From the NCBI GenBank assembly GCA_008921705.1, contig VFFE01007105.1, forward strand, positions 570,663 to 634,662: a stretch of DNA of 64,000 bases, read 5' to 3'. Shown here in pieces: positions 34,691-48,340 of this stretch. Made by a program: the position numbers and the translations under genes. Position 1 is the stretch's first letter. Each line of letters begins with the position of its first letter. Under the pieces are notes generated by a model, which was not told where the DNA came from, ran no database searches, and saw nothing but the letters and a program-made list of their open reading frames with translations. The DNA is from Burhinus oedicnemus (Eukaryota; Chordata; Aves; Charadriiformes; Burhinidae).

Positions 34691-37600
34691 TCTGTTCCCG
34701 GATCGCAGACCTAGTTTTTACAGCAAGATGCGGATGGCAGCTGTGCACAGGGAACGCCTGCCTCCGAAGGCAGTCCTGAGCAGCCGGGGACTTCACGGGT
34801 TTACACTTCCAAGCTAAACTACCCGACTCAAACTTCGTCATACTCGCCCGACTCCAGAGGAGTTTAAGTGGTGCGTTAGCCATGGTTTTTTTCACAGCCA
34901 GGGATTTTACTCAACAGCCTGGCAGAGGTAGATATTACCAGGGATGGTACCGGTGAGGAGAACATGCCTTAGCTCTCTTTTCTAACCACTAGCCTAACTT
35001 CTCTGTTTTGGAGGAAGAGGGAGGGAAAAGGCCTAACTGCAGCTTAAGAAGTGCAACACAGGAAAACAGACATCTTGCGTCCTGGCTGTTCCACAGCCAA
35101 CCACAGTATCTAGAAACACATGGATGTAACTTGACCTTCCTTAGGCTATTTATCAAGTCTGTTACTGCAACCTGATGTCATTAGACTAGGCATTAAGATA
35201 ATGATTCCTCATGTGATAAGCAAGAGCTAAGCAAGGCAAGATGGAATAAATGATACTAGGGCTTTATCAATCAAAGCCAGGTGAAAACTAATGTATCCCG
35301 TCTTGTACTTATATAGCCTCCCTCTCCTCCGGTGTTCTGTACACTGATAGCAAAGACCACTCCATCTGTTTCATTGATAGGAAGAGACCAGTTCATCCAT
35401 CACTGCCCTGAAATGCAGCCTCTTCTGGGTAGCAACACCGCCCCTTACCTAAAATACCTCACCAGACTGCAAGTGCAGGAGTAGCTGGGCTGACAAACTT
35501 ATTTCACTTGGCATCCCAAACACGACATTGATGTCAACATCTTGGCTCTTCAAACGAGGGCCGAGGGAAAACCCAAGAGGCCTGTTTCACATCTCACCAT
35601 AAAAGATCCCCTGGAGAATTTGCTCAGAAGCATGTGCCCATTGCCAAGTCACCGGTACCACCCTTAGAGGCCTCCCAGCCAAGAATTTATTCATTATTTG
35701 CCTTAGCTTGTATATCTGTCCGGATCTCAGATGATACTACTGACTCCGGCTGGGTTACTGATGCCTCCAGTGAGAAGCCATCTATCTATACTACCATCGA
35801 TGAGACTAGTGCTTGTGGACCCAAAGCACGGCGTGCTTGGGCGAGCTGCAGATGGGCACTGAGTAACGCCTGCCTTTTGGAGGTTTTGGGTAGGGTCTGT
35901 ATTTTACAAGCACGGGGGGATAAGCTCTGTGATTTCTCTGAATCTGTGGGGAAATACCATCAAGAACGTGGTTAGCTCCATTCTTACACCTATTCTGCGG
36001 GAAGCTCTGTGAAAAAAGGGAAGCGACCCTGATTATCTGAAAATGTAAATGCCCCTCTTTGTTTTAAAGCGTCGGTCTGTGTGTTGCTGAGTCTCAATCC
36101 CCCCGAGGCTCTGCCTACATGTGTGAATAGGATGGGGAAACGTGTCAGGGCCATGTCAATCTTGTTAGCGACGAAGATGCAATCAAACAGGCTTAAACAC
36201 TCAGGAGAACCACAGGAGGTACCTACAGACTCTGTTACCTGGTAAGACCTGTCCTCGCCAGCTGGATGAAGCCAGCACAAGTACGCTACCACGCAGTCAT
36301 CTCATTCTGCTACGCGGACTTGCTGGGGGAGAGCTTGAAGTGCAGAAGTTTGAGAAGTCAAAGAAAAGCTGTTGGGTGTTTGGGTCAGGGTTTTTATGAC
36401 ATAGTTTGCCACGAGCTCAAGTGATCAGAAAGGAAGAAGTTAGCAGGAAAATTCAGTGACTCAGAGGGTGTTTTACTGCAGGCCAAAGCAGTTCAGGCTG
36501 GCTGAAGAGTTAACCCCTGCTGGGTTTGCATAGCTGGGTATTTATGGGCAGATTTAATGACAGCATCCTTCTAAGCTCAGGGCTAGGGGTGATTGTGATC
36601 GAATACATATTCCCTCCTTCCGCAAGTCCCAGACCACCAGGCTAAAGAGTTGTCTGGGCTGAGGGCATCTGCTTTGGTGAAGCTGTGGCACAGTGCAGAG
36701 GAGAATACACAGGACAGAGAGAAGGGCATGAAGGAGCTGGCTCATAGCATGGGTCTGACAAGCTCTCCTGGGGTGGGAAACCCTCCCACCTAGCACTAAG
36801 GTCACTTCTTTCAATTTGAAGAGACATTTCATTTTCCAAAATGGAAACATTAATGGGAAATGGTGCTTTAAGAATGGGGTCTCCTTCCTGGTTCCTGCAA
36901 CCTCTGATGTCCCTGACACCCCTGGCTGACAGCTTCCAGGAACGTGGGCAAAAGTCCCTCACGTGTACATGCTGTCCTGCATGGGGACAGATGGAGACAA
37001 AGCTGGGGATCAGGAACCTAAGCCTTTCTGAAAGCTGCAAACACTAATCATTGGAGGGGAGACGAAAAGTGGGCAGCAGATGGATAGAGGCACTAAAGGA
37101 GCCTTCTGTTTTCAGACACTTAGAAATGGAAAAAGTACCTTGGATAATCCTGTCTCTATATTAAGGATAGACTGGAGATCCACAAAGGATCCATTTTCAA
37201 GGGAACTTTAGACTTGTTTCCACTGCTTTGGTCAATAACGAGCACAATTTTGGAAGTGCAACTCGATGCTATTGTAATGTTGCAGTGTCAGCGCAGGCAG
37301 CAAAGGTCCTCAGTGGTACCTGACTTCTCTGCAGAAAGTTGCACACTTGATTGGCTGTAGCTTAAAAAGGGCTGTGGGGCTTTTTGTTGTTTTTGTAAGT
37401 CAAGACAAATACATTTTTCTGTTACTTTGCTATTTCTAGGAGACACCACACTGACTTCTATTCCCAGTTACCACACTGACATTGAAAGAAGCTAAAGGGC
37501 AGTAACCAAGAGGCAAAACCTTGAACAATCAATGCAAAAAGAAAAAACCAACAAACAGCCCTGTCCTCTATCTGTTGGTAAGGTGCAGAGCCAACACTAC

Positions 37601-38664
37601 CCATTTACTTTATGTCTAATGGACTTAAAGAAGGCCAAAAATTGGTTTAATGCTGTCTTAAGGCACCTGGTCTAATATCATTACATTTTGCCCAATCCAA
37701 TAAGTAGTGCAAATCCTGGTATATTGCTGAAATCTGACCTGGCGCATCATCAAATCGCTTTGGAAGGAAGCCTGGCGCTGCACGCATGCCTCATTTCTGT
37801 GCGGATGGGAGCGTTAGGAGGGGGCTGCTTCCTGAGGGGGCTGACCTGCGCCGCACGGAGGGCCCTCCTTTTGGCATCAAAACTTCTCAAAACACTGAGA
37901 GTTGTGTTCTCTCTTCATCACCTGGATAAAGTTTCCATGAGTTTAAAAAGCAGAGTTTTAAGGTTTCTGCTCCTGCTATCAGCCGATCTCTCAGCGTCTC
38001 TCCCTCGCCCACTGCAGCGAGCGGTAGTTTAAATGCTTCCTTTTCAAACCACGCCAGCCAGCTCCAGAGGAATACTTCTGGGAGGTGTGGTACAGCAGTG
38101 CATGAAATAAGCGGCAGTTTATACTATTTGAAAAATGTTTTTCTGCTTCACCTCTAACAAAGTTGATTGCATTTTCCATTTCACCTCCTTCACGGCTTTT
38201 CTCTCTTCCTTAAGTATTCCGTGACAGGGAAATTACCATGGTTTCCCATTTAAGAGGTGGAGCGAACAACTGAGATAATCTCGAAACAAGTCTGCAATAG
38301 GCACCCACTGACACGGGAGCAGGGCTCGCAACACGTCTGTTGAGCCACCAAGCCCTGCTGTAGCCACTCAGACCTGTCCTGCAAAGTCCGTAAATTTAAA
38401 TGAACAAATAGTTCAGTTGAATGCAGCGGAAGTATTCCTACTCCTAAAGGGCTTCACTGCTTTCCAGGTCTGACTGATGCTCCAAAACCAATTTAAAGCC
38501 CCTTCCAAGGCTACTGTCGTGCTGTGGGAGGCAGCACGGGGAGCGCACGGTGCCTGCAGGCAGCAGCCTCCTGGCACAGGCACAGCCGCCCGCCTGCTCC
38601 CGGTGCCGAGTGCTGCACCCCGGCCCCAGCAACACAGCCCCAAGCGCCTGCCAAGGGCTTTGGC

Positions 38665-38680
38665 AAAAAAAAAAAAAAAA
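38665..38680. repeat. Poly-A tract (16 A)
   Basis: An uninterrupted A run after a GC-rich stretch in the 11-kb intron. The upstream 150 bp is not recognised as a retroposed gene. Confidence 0.9.
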
Positions 38681-38840
38681 TTGTTGGCAATATATGTAAA
38701 ACGCATATGGCAGGATTCAAAAGAATCAATCGCTAAAAGCCAACTCTGGGGAATTTCCTCCTCCCTCCCTCTTCTGAGCAATGCCACCAGCTCCCTGCTC
38801 CGGCAGCCTCCTGCCTCCCTTTGGGTCTTGGGCACAAGAC

Positions 38841-38898
38841 AAACCACAGAGTAAGAAAACTCTTTGCCACAGAGTCAGAAAACCACAGAGTACAAAAA
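38841..38898. repeat. Three-fold direct repeat of CCACAGAGTnnrAAA
   Basis: AACCACAGAGTAAGAAAAC (38842), CCACAGAGTCAGAAAA (38867) and AACCACAGAGTACAAAAA (38881) are three diverged direct copies next to an A-rich tract. Confidence 0.75.
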
Positions 38899-39253
38899 AA
38901 AAAGAAATAAGAGTTTTCAGCAAAACGTTCAGTGCCGGTACTTAATTTAATTAATCTGAGACCAGGCTACGATTACCACAATGTAGGACAAAAGAAACAG
39001 AGCTACTGATTTAACGACCTGATTTGTTGTTTTTCAGATTTCATGTCTTAAGTAAAACAACCAGGCTTCACTTCACTTGATGCTTGGGGTCTGACTGAAT
39101 TTCTGTCTGACTCGAGGACTTCATCTCATAAAAAGAACTGCCAGCGTTATAGCGCACACTCGTTCTTTGTCAAAGGAATGCTGACTGGTGTTTTAGGAGC
39201 TAATTAATTTTATAGTCAGAGAAGTCTAAGATAATAGCCCCTCCTTTTTCATC

Positions 39254-39292
39254 TCAGAGAGAAAGAGAGAGAAAGAGAAAGAGAGAAAACAA
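39254..39292. repeat. (GA)n-rich microsatellite
   Basis: An imperfect GAGAGAAAGAGAGAGAAAGA repeat in the 11-kb intron. Confidence 0.85.
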
Positions 39293-39432
39293 GAGAGCAA
39301 TTGCTGCGTAAGAAGTCAGTATGGTTAGGCATATTCTATTTGTCAGGATGCAAGTCCAGTGATTTAAGTGGGAATAGTGGTAGGCATGCTCAGGCACCTT
39401 TGAACTTTGTCCCTTAATGACGGAACAGTACA

Positions 39433-39468
39433 ATTATTAATTAACTAATGCCTCAATTAATTAATAAT
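39433..39468. repeat. AT-rich hairpin with TAATTA motifs
   Basis: ATTATTAATTAA (39433-39444) and TTAATTAATAAT (39457-39468) are perfect 12-bp inverted repeats around a 12-nt loop. Each arm contains TTAATTA, a homeodomain-type core. It is located in the 11-kb ARHGEF9 intron. Confidence 0.85.
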
Positions 39469-40565
39469 CTATTATTGAACAGCAAATAATAATTAAAACT
39501 GGTTTTGTCGTGGCCATCATGCAAGTCAGTTTCTCTGATTTTCCATTTGCCACAATCTCCGTGGTGCCTTCCGTGCTGAGGGACAACGTGCACATGGTGA
39601 GGGCCACATCTGCAAAACCGAGCTCGTGACAGCGTCCGCTACTGCCTGAACTACATGTACGTTGTGTAAGATACACGTTCCCCGGGCCCATTTTTGGGTG
39701 TGTGCATACTTTGAGCTTAGAAAATCTGGCCAGGAGAGTTTTTAGAGAACATCTCAGAAGACAACATAGGAAGTTAGTAGAGAGGAGAAGACTAATGACA
39801 ATGGAGAGACACAGCAAACTGAGGAGTTTACAGTTGGCCCAGCGAATCACTACTGGACCAGCAAAGCCAGTAGACAACAAACAGGTGAGGCAGAAAGCAA
39901 AGAGCTCCTTCAACTTTTGCAAAAAACAACCCAATGCCTGTACAGAGCGGGGACGAAATCAGCCTGGAACAAACTATAGCCAAGAAGTGATGAGTTCTCT
40001 CAAGCCCCATTTATAGGCCTAGCTGTGCCACGGTACTTTGGCAACAAGTCGCTATGTCTATGACTTTGTGAAGCTTTGGAAAACTTGAAAAATGACCTCT
40101 CTGACTTTCCCTCCGTATTTACTATTTCAAAACCTGTAGCTGCCAGAGTTGTTGTGAAAGATAATTAACGCTGGCTGTTCCGGCAGTTGAGACTGTGTTT
40201 AATATCTAGCATGGCATTTACTAGTTGTCTGTAGCCTGCCTGGGTGGGGAAATGAATCTAGCATTAGAGAGATATAATGTCTTTCCTAAGATACGTTTTT
40301 TCCTAGAGCTGATGCTACTCTGCTGTCCTTAAAAAGTTATAGGTAGCCCCAGGAAACACGAGTGTCCCCTTTCCAAAAGCAGGAGAGGGGTAGATCCCTC
40401 ACCATCTCCAGTATTTTAACCATCTTTCTTTGCTAATGGGAGACTTTGGGAATTAGCAGAACCCCTACACATCTCCGCACTCACTCCCATTTCAGCCTGA
40501 GATAAACAACTGAGAGAGATTTCTGCCCCCAGGGACAGCTTCTGGACATCAGACTGGAGACACAA

Positions 40566-40631
40566 GATCAAATTCATCTCTGGTGAAATTCCACTGGCTT
40601 CAACCACATTAGACCAGAGATTAATTTGGCC
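40566..40631. repeat. Imperfect palindrome, probable ancient hairpin repeat
   Basis: The left arm CAAATTCATCTCTGGTG (from 40569) pairs with the right arm CCAGAGATTAATTTG (ending 40628) around a CCACTGG...CCACA centre. The arrangement resembles the short palindromic repeats widespread in reptiles and birds whose arms read 'CTGGTGTAA...TTACACCAG'. It lies in the ARHGEF9 intron about 165 bp after the small exon. Confidence 0.55.
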
Positions 40632-40761
40632 CACAGATACATTAAGAAAGGATACAAAGCACAAACGGTATTTTATAAAAAAAGAGAAAGGGGAGGGGGA
40701 AATTCAAGGGGGACGCTGGATCCTAACCCAGCAGGATTCAGCCCAGCCCGCTCCACCCTCA

Positions 40762-41819
<1,058 letters not shown>

Positions 41820-44800
41820 CTACAGAGAGAAAAGGAGAGATGGGTTGATCGTAAGATACTTAAGACAGGCTGAACTCAGCAGGGAATTCATGGGAGGGCT
41901 GAAGAAAAGAAAGGAGTAATGATGAAACCTGGTCAGATTCTTCCAGCCTCATCTGCTGTGAATACATTTGTTGCTGGCTAAACAAATAGGGTAGATCACA
42001 GGCATAAAAGAACAAAATACAAATCCTCATGCTGCAAAATTTTGCTTGTAGGCATGAAGAAATGCCTTTGAGTAGGTAACACACTTCCGTCGTTTTCCAT
42101 TATGAGAAGTTCTGTTGCATAGGACGAGAAACCAGAAAATGCAGGCCCCTGGCCTGATGGGATTCCTGTGCTGCAAACGAGGCGCTGTAGAAGCATAAAC
42201 CTTGAGAAATCAGCTCGGGCATGTTTGGCAGTGCAGACTGGGTAGCGCAGAGCTCTCTTTTCCAAACACATTCTCAGTCAGGGACAATGGGCCTCTGCCC
42301 CTTTGCCTTGGAACCCGTTTCCCATCCATACACAACTCACTGGTGAGAAAATCACCCTGATTCTCAGTTCAAAGGACTCCTAACCTATCTGTCCCGTTAC
42401 ACCCTGGTTTTAACCTCTTGATCCATCTTACATTTTTTCTTTTTCCCTCCTTAACGTCTATACCCTTTACAACCAAAGCTGTTCATCCTCATCTCCTTTT
42501 GAAGTTGATTATTCCTGCCCCTTGTTTTTCAGCAACAGCTCATTTCTCTACGTTGGGAAGGGAAAAGCAAAACAGTCTTCATTATTAATTTTTCAGAAGT
42601 CTTATGAGAACAGCCCCGCCTCCGTGGCTGTTTGACATGCCCAGCACACCCTCGGCTCCGTGCCGGCAGCAGCCGTGCAGCAGTGCTGGGTCTCGGCTGC
42701 CACGATCCCCCCGGCCAAACCAGGGAGGCTGCGTGGTCATGGCAGCGATAGGTGGCACTAAAAAAAATATGTTTTGAGCTCTATTGTGTCAACTGCTCAA
42801 TCACAGAGGTGAAATTGTGGATGCTGATAAACTGTAGTAAAAAACAGATAATTTCCTGTTTTCCTCCTTACCCTCTTCATAGTTATTTTGGCTTTGCCCA
42901 TCAAATTTTGCACTGCCTTTACTAGAACTATTCCTGATTTATACTGCTGCAAGAGGAGCGCTGGCCCCACATCTCTATGTCTTTATAGGAACAGGTAACA
43001 AAAAATGATCATCAGGAAACAGAATGTTAATTATATAGTCATGACCACATAAGGTGATTCAAGTTACAAGGCATACATTTAAAAAGCCAAATTTAGCAAC
43101 ACACAATCAAGATTTCCTTCCTCTATCCACTCTCAAAAGCCAATATTTAGGTGTATTAAATTAAACTTAAATACTTTTTGATTTTTGAGAGTGCCCTAAA
43201 GATAAATGCTATATCAAAGGATTCATTTAAGAGGAAAAAGTAAAATCAATGCACAGCATTTATTTATTCAAATAAGATTTAGTAGCAAGGTTTTTTAAAG
43301 ATAAGCAGTAGGTATTATTTTAAACAAATCATTAATCTCAGAAAATAAATTGTACCTCCTAATTTTTTAGCAAACTGGCTCATGGATATGCCAGACAGTA
43401 TTAACTATCATGAGACAGGGCACTGTCCAGAAACTCGTAGTCTTTAAAACCTGGCTCCTTCCTCTGGAATGCTCTGGGGGGGAAAACATCCACTCAGTAA
43501 TGCATTGTACAAATATCTTCCTCTGGTGTGCAGGCTTTGAGTAGTGATGCCATCCAAAACATAAGAAAAGGATATTTTAGGCTGAATATGCAATAGAAAA
43601 TCTTTTCTGTTTTGTCCTAACTTGGAAAATTGCTTCTTTCCTCTCCCTCTGCGCCCAGCGAAGTGCTGAAAAAAGGCTGTAAGCATCCCACTAAACTGGT
43701 TCAATTAAATCAATACTGTGTACTGTGTTTAAATTTGAGTCTTGGACTAGTTCTCAGAAATTGCATTTATCTTCACTGCATTCTCAAAAAAACACCTGAT
43801 AACAAATCTCATAGGAAAAAAGACGTGCTCCTTAAATTAGCTCTACCAGCAACCATTCTTCTTCCCACTGCTGATGAAACCTTCCAAAACCCAACACTGA
43901 ACAGGCTGTGCTTGTGAGTGAGACGGGTGAAGTGGGATCAAACGTACTTTTCTATGCAATATTCATGATTATGTAGAGATTTGTTCATAAAAGGTATTAC
44001 AAGAATAAATAATCACAATCCTCCTCCTCACCTGGCTCTGAAAACACAAGGCTCTGTGCATTAGCTTTTTTCTTACATACTAAATAAATTTTTTCCCCTT
44101 TTATCTCTGCAATTTTGACTTAGAAAACAATACGAGCTATTTTTAATAGCCAACGCTAAGTGCGTGTTTTAACGGCTTTGTGCTGTCCTTATACTTCCAG
44201 AGGACAATACATCAGGTTTGGACATGCCTGACTGAACCGCTCCATACCTTTCCCCTCCGAGGCAGCAGCAGGAACAATCGCTGCCTCCCGCGAGGCTTCT
44301 GCAGCGCGTTTTAGAGGCTCCCGTGTTTTGCAGGTGTGGCTGAGTATTGGATGGGAAGATAACGGTGTTGCCTAGGAGTTACTGAAGGAGCAATGAGGAG
44401 CTAATGGAATCACAAAGCGCTTTTGGAAATAAAATGGCCCCACAGAATATTATTGTTGGCGAGAATGCAATAGCGGGAAAGAACAAGCTCAGCTATCGAG
44501 ACTGTTCGCAGAAAACACACGAAGAAGAAACGCCACGTTTTTGTCCGAGCGAACCAGGGAAAGACAAGCAGCGCAAAGCTCCCGCCTGGCACTCTTACTT
44601 TCATTTTGAGAAGAAACTTCAATAACAGATCTAGGAGAAATGAATCCTCTTTTCTCCCGTCTCCCTCCCAGGAGCTCTTGGCCTCCAGCTTGGCAGGAAT
44701 GTTCTGGTGGAGAAACAGCCCCTGGGGTGGGGGAGGCCCAGAGGAGAGAACGGGGGTGGTGCCGACACAGGGGTGGATGAAACCATTCAAAGAGGTACGG

Positions 44801-46044
44801 AAAAGGTAAAGAGCTCAGAACAAGACCGTGCCCGACGTTACCTGAGTGTGGGTCGCTGCGCTGCGCGTTTCCTTCGTACTTCCACAAAAGAAGGACCATT
44901 CCCCACTTGTTGACTATAAACTCCAGCACCGATATCCCAAGTTCTTAAGAGACCCTTTATTTTTCACAGAGTGGCCGTGCACGTGAGCAGCTCAGTGAGC
45001 AGCACGCGTCTGCACATGGGAGACGCTTCCTACACACCTGGTTTCGAGAAAGTTCAGTCCATACAGCAGATTAATAACCGGAACTGGATCATGTCATTTT
45101 TAACGGGTTAGGCATTTCCTACTACCACTTCTCCTTTCTTCCCCTCTTCTTGCCAACACTCAGTAAATGGATATTACTTCCTAATTGACTGACTTTTAAC
45201 ATCCATAGGATGGGAAACATAATAATTATTTGATCCGTGGATATCTTATCACATCTGTGCCTACAGCTCTTAAAGAATAGCATATATTACTTAGCTCCTC
45301 GGTGAAGCATGGGCAAAGGCACTTGGCTTATGCTGCAATTGATTTCGATAAAATTTTGGAGTTCATCTGGGCTGCCTGAGAGATGTACAGCAAACGAGGC
45401 CAAACCTCCTGTTTTAAGGAGCTTTTTATGCATGTGGACAAGAGAATAAAAATTCAGGCAATGGAAGCAATGCTGCTTTGTGTGATTTCTGCAAGAGGGA
45501 GACAGAAAGCCCGTAGCAGTGTTGAGAAATGAACCTCGTTGTTCCGCACGCCATTTCTGTCGAGCACGTAAGCTGAATCAAACAAGCACACACGAGATAA
45601 AGGAAAGCAGATGTGTGGCTGAGGGTGAAAAAGGATTGTTTAAACAGACTGGTATCAGTACTACATGGCAGAAGGACAAAGCAAATACATATCCACAAAA
45701 TAGAGATTTAGCAGCTGTATAAGTAGCCACACTGTCGAACGCAGCTCAGGCTTAGGGCAGGGCAGAAATGGCAGCTGGGACAGGCTGCTGCTGTTACTCC
45801 TGATTATCCCAGGGATGGCATACGAGAGAATTAGGAAAAAAATTACTAAGCTATAGAATTTACCTTTGTTTATATGCTGGCTATATTAGTATCATGTTAT
45901 GTATTATTCTGTCCATAGTTAAGCCAGGATGACGACTAGCTGGTTTATACTGTCCAGTTTTGAATGTTGTACAGAATTATTTTTTGTAGTTAAATAAGTG
46001 CAAGAAAATACACAGAGACAAAAAAAGACTCTCAAAACCTGAGC

Positions 46045-46424
46045 AGTGGGGAAAGGCCAAAGAAATGGAGTTGTTTAATCTAGAAAGGACATAAATAAAA
46101 GGGAACGTGCTATTGGTATTCCAGTATGTGAAAGCTGCTTCTCTTCTCAGGAGGCTGGTGATGAGTTATTCTCCATTTTGATTGTGGCTTGGCTTAATTT
46201 ACCACAAGGGAGAATAGGATTAGATACTTGAGAAAAAATCTTTCTAGCTGTAAGAGTAGTTAAACACTAGAACAGACAAAATAGAGAAGTCTTGGGACGG
46301 CATTCCTTGGAGATTTTCAAAAATAAGGTTAGACAAACATCCATCAGAGATGATCTGAGTATACTTAATCCCCCGAAGGGAATAGCTAATCTCCTGGGGT
46401 CCCGCCCAGCTCTGCATTTTGAGG
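46045..46424 (+). mobile_element. Ancient CR1/L3-type LINE relic in ARHGEF9 intron
   Basis: A degraded LINE 3' region in plus orientation, antisense to ARHGEF9. Landmarks in order are TTTAATCTAGAAAGGACATA, CCAGTATGTGAAAGCTGC, ACAAGGGAGAATAGGATTAG, TTTCTAGCTGTAAGAGTAGT, GGAGATTTTCAAAAATAAGG and a decayed CTCCTGGGGTC tail. This order matches the ORF2 end and 3' UTR of old amniote-wide CR1/L3-like elements. It is much more diverged than the CR1 copies in the first 17 kb. Confidence 0.8.
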
Positions 46425-48034
46425 ATGTCTAAAGGAAAGGTGACAGATGGAGGAGGAAATGGGATGAGAGCAGGTAGGATTAGTACGGCATTCAGGGGCG
46501 ATACAGGAGAAGTCCCAAGGCGCAGAGCGGGACAGCGAGCACGAGCAGCAGCGACAGAAACCTGCAGTCTCTGCAGACAGCATCCAGATTGCATTGCATG
46601 GCTCTTAAGGAAATTGATGCATCTAGGTCATTTGCACTTATTTGTCTAAATATGATCTTTTTTTACCCTACAGCTTCTATGATTTCCTTTTCTTTCCCTA
46701 GCTGAGATTAATTAAGCTCTTCTGAATAATGCTCTGCAGTCTGTTCACATAATACGTACTAAGGATTCACTAGGAAAAGATGAAGCCAAAAGAAGTAATA
46801 TTTGATGGGAGCACAAAACAAAGTTTCGACACATTATGTAAACCGACCACAATTCTGCTCTCTGCATTTGCTCTGTCGCAGGTTCACAGCTGAAGTGCTT
46901 GTGCCTGCGGTAGCAGCGGCGCCCAGGGGGATGTACCTGTCTGTGTGACCTGCTCGGGCCCTTTTCCTGCTCTCACTCCGACTTAAACCTCCCCATTTCA
47001 CGGTCCCCTCTCAAGGGGGGAGGTGGCTTTCTCTAGCTGCGCTCGGAAAAAAATAATAAATCTCATTTGTGACCATTGTAAGGAAACCAAGGCTGGCCTT
47101 TTATTGGAAAACCTGAAGATCTGACGTTGGGATGTGGCTTCCACAATGAATTATGCCCCTACACCCAAATTATCGCAGTGGATATAGACCCCTGCAGAAA
47201 GGATTGCACCTGTAAATCAGTGTTCATTAACTCTTACTATTAAATTGACTTCTGCTTGTCTTTAGTACTGCTTTCTCCTCCTGCTCTGTAGCTTTAATCA
47301 ATCACTTTTTTCCTGCCGCGAGTACCCCAGGCCATAGCTACGTGTGCCCGGCGCTGCCCTTGCACGCTGTGGTTGTGCAAGACCCTGTAAGAGTCAAACC
47401 CTCCCGTGATGCTGCAGAGGAAAGAGCATATCAACCACACGGAGGGCAAGCTGCCTTGCCGTCGATTGCTAGGGCAAAATGGCATTAGAATGAAAATCTA
47501 TTCAACGGCTTAAGCAGCACAGAGCACATAAGGAGGAAATTTTGCCCTCCATCAGAGGGCACAGGCAGCACTTGAGAGGACCTGGCCTGGCGTGTGTCCC
47601 AGTAAGTTGTTCCTGGTAGCTTTGCGTGCAGACATCTTCATGCGTTTCAGAAACTCCCCCCATTTATTTCTTAGGGGGTGGCGTGCAAGGACGGATGGGG
47701 AGGTCTTAAGCAAGGGTTATGATTTTAGGATGGCACATTTTTTTCAAGTGCTATGGTTTACTCTATGCTAGGTCACACTCTACTTCTCATGCATAAAACA
47801 AATCATCTGTAAAACACGAATGGAGAAAGAGCCTTTTCCAGCCATGAGTCATTAGATCCCTCTTATGAGCTGACAATATAAAAGATGCCGACCACAGAAT
47901 AATCCGTTACAAGTTTCTCATTGCACATGTAGGTTATTGGTCCTCCTGGTTATCAAAATCCTGCATATTCCAATGGCAAAGTAGTTTCAAAATGACTTGG
48001 GGAGGAATTATGCACTCTGAGTACATGGATGCAG

Positions 48035-48215
48035 TCAGGTCTTCTAATCGCAGCTCCCAAGGCTGGCAGGGACTGGCCACGGCCTTCGGGTGAAATGCAA
48101 TTCCTCCCTCCGTCCTTCCCCATCTCTATAATGGGATAATGATATTTGCTTATTTTACGGGGCAACTGGGAGCTGTAAATAAGTAATCAGTGAAAGACAC
48201 GTTGAAAGCCGCTGA
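48035..48215 (+). repeat. MIR-type SINE relic
   Basis: A nearly full-length MIR-like SINE in plus orientation. TCTTCTAATCGCAGCTCCCA corresponds to the tRNA-derived B-box-side sequence. CCCATCTCTATAATGGGATA and ATGATATTTGCTTATTTTAC are the diagnostic central part, and GTGAAAGACACGTTGAAAGC the 3' part. It lies in the 16-kb ARHGEF9 intron, antisense to the gene. Confidence 0.75.
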
Positions 48216-48304
48216 TGGTGGATCTTTAACAGCTCAAAGCCTTGTAAGAATAGCTTCAGGATTCAGAGCCGGCAGACCCAAGGGAGGCAGAGAGGAGGCT
48301 CGGC

Positions 48305-48340
48305 AGGTGGCAGACGCAGCCCGTGGGTGGCAGACGCAGC
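48305..48340. repeat. Direct repeat of GGTGGCAGACGCAGC
   Basis: Two copies of a 16-base unit (48305-48320 and 48325-48340) differ by one base and are separated by four bases. They lie just downstream of the MIR relic. Confidence 0.85.

Noticed and set aside
38470..38680. A processed pseudogene ending in the 16-A tract
   Set aside because: The GC-rich sequence upstream does not resemble a known gene in any frame and no target-site duplication is evident.
39254..39292. CRISPR-like or satellite array
   Set aside because: It is a simple imperfect GA microsatellite without spacers; no spaced direct-repeat array exists in the window.
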